A stretch of DNA of 64,000 nucleotides from Ryuthela nishihirai (Eukaryota; Arthropoda; Arachnida; Araneae; Heptathelidae), in contig JAWZYU010000027.1 of NCBI GenBank assembly GCA_038380435.1, positions 3,903,156-3,967,155 on the forward strand, in the 5' to 3' direction. The first letter of the stretch is position 1. Every line of letters begins with the position of its first letter. The notes beneath the pieces were generated by a model. The model made no database searches and was not told where the DNA came from. It saw only the letters and a list, made by a program, of their open reading frames with translations. The position numbers and the translations under genes were made by a program. Shown here piece after piece: positions 57,190-64,000 of this stretch.

Positions 57190-57760
57190 GCAGGATGTTT
57201 GATTTTTTTTTTTCTGCCCAGATAGGCCATAACTTGCTGAGTTTTTGAGCACTGGGAGGAAAACCCTAGACACACCTGTTGCTAGATGCTGCTCTTTCAT
57301 CTCCTTTTGGGCAAAACAGTGGTGGTGTAGTATTGGCCATTTATAGTCATTTTTTCAGGTAAGGTGTCCATGGCTGCCACTCCTTGAGAATTTTAAAAAA
57401 TTGTGAACATTCTCTTCCTTGAGGGAAAGCCTTGTCGAATGATTTGGGGACATGGTTCATTGTTTGCAACCCAAACGTAGTTACCAGGCTTTCTGGGAAT
57501 TGTGATAAAATTGCATCTCACTTGTGGCAATGTCTTTTAACTATTTGGGGTCTCTAGATTCAAACATTGCCAGCCTTACACGAGTCGACTCTAGCCCATT
57601 TTTGCTGTTCTGTCAGTTTGTGTCAGTTCTGGAACTTTAAAAGTTGATGAATAAATGTTTCCACACTGCCAAGCAATGCAATGACATCTGAACTAATTAC
57701 CTGAATGGTGATGTGTGAGTTTTCCTTAATCTCTGAAAATGCATATTCATCCCTTTAAAG
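57190..57760 (-). pseudogene. Mariner transposase relic, SETMAR-type lineage
   Basis: The minus strand reads SHITIQVISSDVIALLGSVE (57725-57665), KLTEQQKWARVD, ECSQFFKILKEWQPW (about 57400), and KGDERAASSN (57300). It is the same lineage as the + strand relic at 21136-22062. The C-terminal half is missing. Confidence 0.7.
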
Positions 57761-58142
57761 TGCTATATGAACAGGCATGATCTCCATATACTTGTGATAA
57801 GTTGGCATGATTTTTTTTTTTTACATCATCTCCAACCTGTATCCTTGTAAAAATGTAAAATTTTTTCCCATTTTTAATAAGCTCCAAAAAGAGATTTCAC
57901 AGACCGAAGTTAATGTGCCACCAGCGAAGACAGAAATGATGATGTGGCCTTTGTTTTTAACACATAATGACAAGTTTTTAAACTTCAAAAGAATGGATGC
58001 AAATCTACAAACATATGTCCAAAACTTTTTGAATGCCCACCATAATGTTCCTTTAGTAAACACATTGTTAATGCTCTTTTTAAATTTAGCTCTCAGAAAT
58101 CTCAGTAGTATAATAATATTGTAAAAAACACTTATATTTCAT

Positions 58143-58232
58143 TTATTTTTGTAGATATCTATGTGAAGTTATCACTTGTTATACTTATCTTTATTTATTT
58201 TTGTAGATACTTACGTGAAGTTATCACTTGTT
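58143..58232 (+). repeat. 52-bp tandem duplication of a splice acceptor and exon start
   Basis: TTTTTGTAGATATCTATGTG followed by AAGTTATCACTTGTTATA (58146-58183) is repeated as TTTTTGTAGATACTTACGTG with AAGTTATCACTTGTTTC (58198-58234). The units start 52 bases apart. The second is the real exon start, the first a near-identical upstream copy. Confidence 0.95.
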
Positions 58233-58322
58233 TCTTCTAATGGTCAGGAAATTGCTAGAAGCAAAACTTCTGTGCGTAGAGGTCAACCAAATCCATTATT
58301 TAAGGAAACTTTCATCTTTCAG
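58207..58322 (+). CDS. Synaptotagmin 14/16-like gene, internal exon c (C2B)
   Basis: 116 bases; one base from exon b completes the first codon (GAT). It encodes DTYVKLSLVSSNGQEIARSK, TSVRRGQPNPLFKETFIFQ, ending before GTATAAG in phase 0. TYVKL, then a basic K-TSVRRGQPNP-KETF-FQ strand pair, is the C2B segment following the first loop in synaptotagmin 14/16, with the polybasic-like RRGQPNP turn. Open and undamaged. A duplicate acceptor lies 52 bp upstream, and a piggyBac-like element starts 24 bases downstream of the exon end. The remaining C2B exons are beyond the window or were not seen in the last 5.6 kb. Confidence 0.95.
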
Positions 58323-58346
58323 GTATAAGTAAGACTGGATTTTTAA

Positions 58347-59115
58347 CATGTTGACTGCTGTATGAATCATATATGATTCACACTTAATTTGCTCCTGAGG
58401 CCACTTGAATCGTCTGTGCTTCACATACAAATTTGTAGTTCAGGGCTCGTGAATCAGTTCCGCTTCACACTAGAATGCATTGCTTATGGGTTCTAGTATA
58501 CAGGAGTATGGCCTGAGGAACAAATCCATGGTCTTAGCACGGCGAAATTTCAACTAAAGTATATTTTAGGGGTCAATGAAATAGTCGCATTTTGTACTTA
58601 CTTTATTGAATTGCGGTGCTAAATAAAATAAGAAAATACTGTTTATTTACTAAACAAAACAGTGTGTTTTGAAAATACAATCTCAAACAAAAGCAAACAT
58701 TCTGAAACTAAAAACATAGAAATCTAATATGTATTGTTATTTTACTTCACATATGTAAAAAAATACTCGAATAGTAAAATTTATAAAGTGCATTTGTGTA
58801 CAACAGTAAAACAAGGAACACAATAATATTTGTCGCATTGGACACATTTCCAGCGAGTCTGTGTTGCTTTGGAAGCTGCATATTTTCTGTTATTTTCTTC
58901 TATCAGATGGCCTATAGATAAAAAAAAAAGCGTGCTTGGGCCACGTGAACACATGTGATTCACACTTTCAAAGTTTCTTTTTAAGCAAAAAATTTATAAA
59001 AAAAATATATAAACTGATATTGTATAGCAATTTAAGACCAATTTTAGTTGATTTAACAAGAAAAAGAATTGCCCTGAGGACTCGAAAAAATTTTAACATT
59101 ACAGCAGTCAACGTG
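58347..59115 (-). mobile_element. piggyBac-like non-autonomous element
   Basis: The ends CATGTTGACTGCTGTATG and, reversed, CACGTTGACTGCTGTAATG lie between TTAA copies (58343-58346 and 59116-59119), the hallmark of piggyBac. A minus frame at 58963-58781 ends in IEENNRKYAASKATQTRWKC-VQCDKYYCVPCFTVVHK, a Cys/His cluster like the C-terminal cysteine-rich domain of piggyBac transposases. The catalytic domain is deleted. It lies just inside the intron after exon c. Confidence 0.88.
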
Positions 59116-59479
59116 TTAAATGCTATTTTTATCTGTTTATGTTTTGCAACAGAACTTTTTTTATACATCTCAAATGCATATTATATGTTTTGCGTTTTTA
59201 TGCACTGAGTAAAAATCACACTGTTTCTTGAGCTACATTATGGAATTCTAGAGATGTGAACTAATTCATTTAGGGATATTACATGAATCATACTTCAAAT
59301 GTGTTATCTATTACTCTGCAAATGAGTGTCTAGTATGAATCTTAGCATTTCATCTATTTTTTATTTTTCTCCACCCTGTTTTGCTACATCTAATAGCAAT
59401 TAAAATTTACTGAATACAAATAATATTTAACATCACAATAAAGGAAAAGAGCATTATTGAAAAGTGAGCGACATTCAAA

Positions 59480-60240
59480 TTTATTTCAACCATATAATAT
59501 AATCTTAATATACTTAGGGATTCAACCTCTTAAGAAAACTTGTTTGATGTTGCAAATTTAAACAAAAATTTTAAAACAAAAATGACTGACAACATAGTTC
59601 ATGTAAGTAAATAATCAGTACTTTCCATTTTCATAAGCCATTCAAAAAATTTTAAACAATACTTCACTGTTTAAAGATCTAATATCACTACTTAATTTAT
59701 TATATAATTTGGGACCAGTATACAGAACATTTTGTTCTAGTAAGCTTTATGTAATCTAGGAATTAATAATTTATTTTCATTTAATAATTTATATTCATTT
59801 TCATTTAAGTGAGACTCTATGCATGAAAAGTAATACATTGGTAAAGTTTCCCTATTTAAAACATCTCTTAAAACATAAAATCTATTTATACCAATTTTAA
59901 CTTCTTTATAATACAGTTTATACGATTTTCTCATGTTTAGTTGACTGTCAAAAAGTACACCAAGATAATTAATTTCAGAAACTTTTTGAATGATGGACAA
60001 ATACAATTTGATTCACATACTGATCCACAAGAATGGAATTTAATTTTGTAATTTTCAGATAATCTATTACTAAGTGAAAAATTCATATACTTTGTCTTAT
60101 TTAAAAGAAATTTATTATTTGATAACCATTTATAAAGGAAGTGCATATAACTATTATATATTGACACATCTGTAACTCATTATCAGTACCATGTAATAAG
60201 ACAGTATCGTCTGCAAATGCAATTATTTCCCCATGAAAAT
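59480..60240 (-). pseudogene. CR1/jockey-like LINE, RT active site to C-terminus
   Basis: The minus strand reads EIIAFADDTVLLHG (FADD, about 60230-60190), WLSNNKFLLNKTKYMNFSLS (60130-60070), KVSEINYLGVLFDSQLNMRK (59985-59925) and INRFYVLRDVLNRETLPMYY (59890-59830), with an ESHLxYG-like site replaced by ESHLNEN. The frame is broken at the middle. FADD with a YLGVxxDxxLxW block is known from this LINE group. The 5-prime part is missing. Confidence 0.8.
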
Positions 60241-60437
60241 TAATATCAAAATATCATTGATAATCATCATCATCGTCCTCAAGCAGCCATGGGCTACAGA
60301 TTTCCAACCAGATTGTGCAATTTAATTCTCCAAGCATATCTGTCGTGAGCTATATCTGCTGCATCTGGCCACTGCACACCAATTCTAACAAGGTCCTGTT
60401 TGACATTGTCAGCCAACCACATCCTATGTCTCCTCCT

Positions 60438-60465
60438 CTTTCTGAGGCCTTTAGGCCTCAGAAAG
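60438..60465. repeat. 13-bp hairpin at a deletion junction in LINE-A copy 6
   Basis: CTTTCTGAGGCCT (60438-60450) and AGGCCTCAGAAAG (60453-60465) are exact inverses. Copy 2 at 4605-4680 has about 50 bp of RT C-terminal sequence here that copy 6 lacks. Confidence 0.9.
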
Positions 60466-61668
60466 GCAACATGGCCAAACCAATGGAGTCTCCCTCTGCA
60501 CGATAGGCTGCTTAAAATAGGTTGCTGACTACTTTGCCTAACCTCATCATTAGTTACAAAGTTGAACCACCTAATGCCCAAGATACTGCGTAAGCATCTG
60601 GAATCAAAAGCATCTAGTTTCCTGTTATCTTGTTTACAAAGTGTCCAAGTTTCACTACCATAACTTACCTTAGAAAGAACCAAACTATTATACAGTCTAA
60701 TTTTAGTCTTTAGGTGTATACGCCTATTTCTCCACACTCTCCATAGATTCTTAAAAGTCCTGGCAGCAATCATTATTCGTCTGTTAATCTCATACCGCAC
60801 GTCGCCAGTATCTGTTACATAGCTCCCAAATAATTAAACTGTGACACTTGCTCAAGAGTGCAACCATTCAGATTAACTGAATCACAGCCTGCCTGACCAA
60901 TTTCCATCACTTTAGTTTCCTCTCTGTTTATAACCAAACCTACTCTACCTACCAGACCTACTGTACTCCACCCTTGTCGAACACCAAAAGTAATGCTAAA
61001 CCAATTCCTACAAGATTTACCAACTCTCACACACGACTCAGTGTTATTATAGAGAGCTTCCATTATGTTAACTAACTTTTCTGGTATACCATATGATCTC
61101 ACAATAAACCACAAATTATAACAATCAACAGAGTCAAAAGCCTTTTTGAAATCAACAAAGCTAGCAACCAAAGGTTTCTGAAACTCTAAACATTTCTCAA
61201 GAATCTGCCTGAGTGAAAATATCTGATCTACACATCTCCTACCACTTCTGAATCCACATTTCTCGTCACTCAGTTGCCTGTCAAACAGATTCTAATTCTA
61301 TTAAGCACAATCATGCAAAGAACTTTACCTGGAATAGAAAGTAGGCTGATGCCCCTATAGTTATCACAAGAATTGCGATCACCTTTTTTTTTAATAGGGG
61401 AATAATAATAGCTCTGGTAAAATCCTTAGGAACCATGCCTTTATCATAAAAGATATTCAAAATTTCAGTCATCCATGTGGTAACCAAAACATTCCCAACT
61501 CTAAGCATTTTGTAGTAATTTCATCTACCCCTGTGGATTTATGTAGTTTTAATTAAAAAATAGTCAAAAGAAAAACTGCAAACTGTGTTATTGGGCCAAC
61601 TTTGAAGCCAGTAACACATCTATCATCATTACAAACAATGGGAGTAGAACTAACTGCATTGTTTGGAA

Positions 61669-61866
61669 TAGGGGTTCTGAACATGGGGTACACAATAAAA
61701 TTTCTGGAGGTACGTCGTGAGAGTTCAAAGGTTGCTAGATCTAGTAACAAAGTAAAAATAACCATTGCTATACTATAATTGTAGTTTTATCTATCTATAC
61801 AAGGGGTATGCCAGTTACATACACATTTCTAGGGGTACGTGAAGCATAAAAGATTGAGAACCACTG
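61669..61866. mobile_element. hAT miniature element
   Basis: The ends TAGGGGTTCTGAAC and, reversed, CAGTGGTTCTCAATC are flanked by an 8-bp duplication GTTTGGAA (61661-61668) and GTTTAGAA (61867-61874). It is 198 bp, noncoding, with GTACCCC motifs near the right end as in the element at 935-1888. It is inserted in LINE-A copy 6. Confidence 0.92.
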
Positions 61867-63436
61867 GTTTAGAACATTAGTGAAATGATAAGTGCACCTA
61901 GCCATGACAGAATCCTTCAATTATCTCAAATATTGTTTATCCTTCAATCCCTATATACCTGCCCATTTTCTATCACATAAAACATTAACTCTCTGGTACA
62001 GCTCTCTGCTGTTGTGCTGTCTAACTACTTCCTCTTCTTTGTCAATCAAGCCAAAGATTCTTAGCAGCAGCTAACTGATCCTTTCCACTTTTATTAATCT
62101 CTTTGTAATGCTTCCTATTGGGACTAGTAGAGTATTGATTAAGTATATTCCTGCAGTTATTTCTTTCCGAAATAAGCTCAAATGCCTTATCACTCAGATA
62201 ATTCTGTCTCTTCTGCTCCTTTTTTTTCTAAAAGAGTACTGTCAGTGTCTAAAAAAGCCTGTTTAAAATGATCCCATTCTTCCTCAACTTCAGTAGTAAG
62301 CATACCATGACTGTCATAATGACTAAGTAACCTATCATTTTAAGCTTTGGCTATAACTGGGGCTTTCAGAACTACAGAATTAAATGTAATTTTTTTAACC
62401 TTAGCACAACACTTCTTAAGTTTAAGTTGCAAGACACTTTTAACAAGGTAATGGTCAGATCCAATTTCAGCTCCCCTATATGACCTAGTATTCCTAACAA
62501 AACTTGTCCATTTGCTGTTAATATATAATCAGTCATATTCTTATGCAGCCCATTAGGGGAACCCATGTGTACTTATGTATGTCATGGTGTTTGTAATAAG
62601 TGTTAGTTATTCTGAAAGCATTAAGTTTACTTACCTATAGGAGACATTGCCCATTGTAGCTACCAGTAACAAAATGTCCTATCACCCTCCCTGAAGGTCA
62701 GAGTCAATACCAACTTTGGCATTGAAGTCACATAGAACAAGGATAATATCTCCTTTCTTGACAGAATTCAAAATATCCAGAAGTTGTCTTTAAAACCTAT
62801 CCTTGTTAGGGGCATAACAGCAAATAACATTCATGTCTTTAATGCTTGTCTGAAATTTTGCTGTAAGAAACCTTTCACTAATGCACTTATATCCCAGAAG
62901 AGCATCACTATCATGCCTATTTAGAAGCAGACCTACGCCTTGGAATGAGTATCATCTTCCCTCCCCGAAATGAGAAATTTAAGATTATTTTTAAGAATCT
63001 GACCTTTCTTTATCTGTCTATCTGGTCTCTTGCAAGCCGAGAATATCTAAATTATAACGGTGGAATTCTTGTGAGGACATCAAGAGAATAAGCTCTGTGC
63101 AGAGTCCTCACATTCCAACTACCTATGGTGAGAAAATGGCTAATGAGATGTTTAAAGAAACTATGTTTATTGAGAGAGGGAATGCCAACAATATCAAACA
63201 GTCCCCTAATCGCAGGCATTGGGCAAAGACCTGTACCCCCACTACTAAAGGCTGAAGCCATCTATACTGGAAGACTTCCTCCAATGTAGATGACAAACAT
63301 GATTTTCACCTTTATCCCAAAGGGGGTGGGAAAACGCAATTTTTTTAAGCAAAATGTCTTTGTTTTTGGAGATAATTTGAATTTTTTTTTCAGGTTGGAT
63401 AGGTATTGATAAACTACTATGATTCACACTTTTAAA

Positions 63437-63791
63437 GGGGCGTGGGTGGCTCGTAATCTGTAGTTCCCAGGTTCGAGTCCCAGCTGGGTCAGCATTGAGA
63501 TTTATCTCCGCAAAATTCCCCGCCCTGCCCACGGTCAGTAGGGGACACCATTGGGCTTGAAAAGGCCACCCTCCGTCGGATGGGACGTTAAGCTGTGGCC
63601 CCGTGTGCGGGAGAGCCATTCTCTGTGCACGTTAAAGAACACGCTGGATGGCCTTGACGGGAGGCTACCATCTGTCTCCCAACAGCTGTTCCAGTGGGTC
63701 CCCTCCCCCAACCTTCTCTGAGCCTTCGGGGACCTTGTGACCTGGCCATGGTGTGCAAAAAAGTGCCGCTCAGAGGTAAAACAACCCAACC
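63437..63791 (+). mobile_element. SINE-1 copy 9, young but lacking its A box
   Basis: It is the same as the young copies except that GGTGGCTC is followed directly by GTAATCTG: 21 bases between two GGCTC repeats, including the A box, are gone. The duplication CACACTTTTAAA at 63425-63436 and 63792-63803 is exact. The B box and body are intact. Confidence 0.95.
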
Positions 63792-63803
63792 CACACTTTT
63801 AAA

Positions 63804-64000
63804 ATCACCCAAAAGCTTTAATTGCGCCATTTGACAGTGGAAAATTGTAAATGAATATTGCAAACGATTTATTTGGCTTAGAAATTTTAGCATGAAGTAT
63901 GATGATCAACAGGTTTACATTGGTAGCAACAATTTGCCTTTCACCTCCTAAGATGGGTGGTAAAACGCAACTTTTTATTTTGAGAGATTAATGAAAAATT
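63804..64000. other. Intron DNA to window end
   Basis: No further synaptotagmin exon or repeat is recognised. Confidence 0.4.

Larger units (their letters stand above)
39088..58206 (+). other. Synaptotagmin-like intron, 19.1 kb
   Basis: The donor is GTTTGT and the acceptor TTTTTGTAG at 58198-58206, preceded 52 bp upstream by a duplicate acceptor. Filled with repeats; no host exon recognised inside. Confidence 0.85.
60262..63290 (-). mobile_element. LINE-A copy 6, minus strand
   Basis: From 63290 leftward: leader (SSGGTGLCPMPAIRGLFDIV), endonuclease remnants (WNVRTLHRAYSLDVL near 63100, LGLQETR near 63035, CYAP near 62815, FNAKVG near 62720), the linker, and RT pieces (HKSTGVDEI near 61530, NYRGIS near 61360, ASFVDFKKAFDSVDC at 61165-61120). 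The motif C region is lost in a deletion. Then comes the C-terminal part, open at 60800-60294 (RRIMIAARTFKNLWRVWRNR, RWFNFVTNDEVRQ). The tail is GAGGACGATGATGATGAT. An hAT miniature (61669-61866) interrupts it and a hairpin (60438-60465) marks a deletion junction. Confidence 0.92.

Noticed and set aside
57807..58124. Plus-strand 105-codon frame just before synaptotagmin exon c
   Set aside because: AT-rich, low-complexity, no motif, no splice signals joining it to the gene in phase.

Overview
This window is eukaryotic, AT-rich intronic DNA from an invertebrate, most likely an arthropod. That assignment is an inference from the variety of Tc1/mariner, hAT, piggyBac, jockey-, R1- and Penelope-like relics and from tRNA-derived SINEs; the sequence alone does not name a species. 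There are no bacterial features. The only host gene I can support is on the + strand. It is a synaptotagmin 14/16-like gene with three internal coding exons at 20874-21034, 38898-39087 and 58207-58322. They are joined in consistent phase across introns of about 17.9 and 19.1 kb. They encode the end of C2A, the linker and the first part of C2B. The first and last exons lie outside the window.

Almost everything else is layered transposable-element debris. One APE-type non-LTR family (called LINE-A here) has six copies: 1-2050 (+), 3285-4842 (+), 27740-30380 (-), 30381-33340 (-), 51480-54795 (+) and 60262-63290 (-). Other retroelements are a jockey-like element with RNase H (11940-15700), an R1-like element with RNase H (49364-50830), a restriction-like-endonuclease LINE tail (46260-46785), a Penelope-like reverse transcriptase (25300-26178), several LINE C-terminal scraps, and an LTR family with two gag-bearing relics, one solo LTR and fragments.

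DNA transposons include mariner copies with TA target sites (18793-20390, 23572-24960, the miniature 1010-1656 and truncated relatives), Tc1 copies (13328-14750, 26179-27522, 33673-35600), a ZBED-type hAT with long open frames (46900-49363), hAT miniatures with 8-bp duplications (935-1888, 61669-61866), and a piggyBac-like element with TTAA duplications (58347-59115) starting 24 bases after a splice donor.

Three tRNA-derived short repeat families occur. SINE-1 has a Thr-like head, is 389 bp when full, has nine copies, and shows exact 11-15 bp duplications that mark it as the youngest layer. SINE-2 has three copies. SINE-3 has its tRNA-like block in the middle of the repeat rather than at its start.

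The observations most worth following are four. A 52-bp duplication carries the splice acceptor and the first codons of the third synaptotagmin exon. Short perfect hairpins and one micro-inversion sit inside decayed elements, and for three of these events sibling copies show the hairpin or inversion to be secondary. A large foldback repeat at 39.3-40.8 kb has an unpaired third arm at 9.9 kb. The tRNA-containing SINE-3 repeat lies as an inverted pair at 44.3-44.8 kb. All calls are by eye; no alignment or database search was run.
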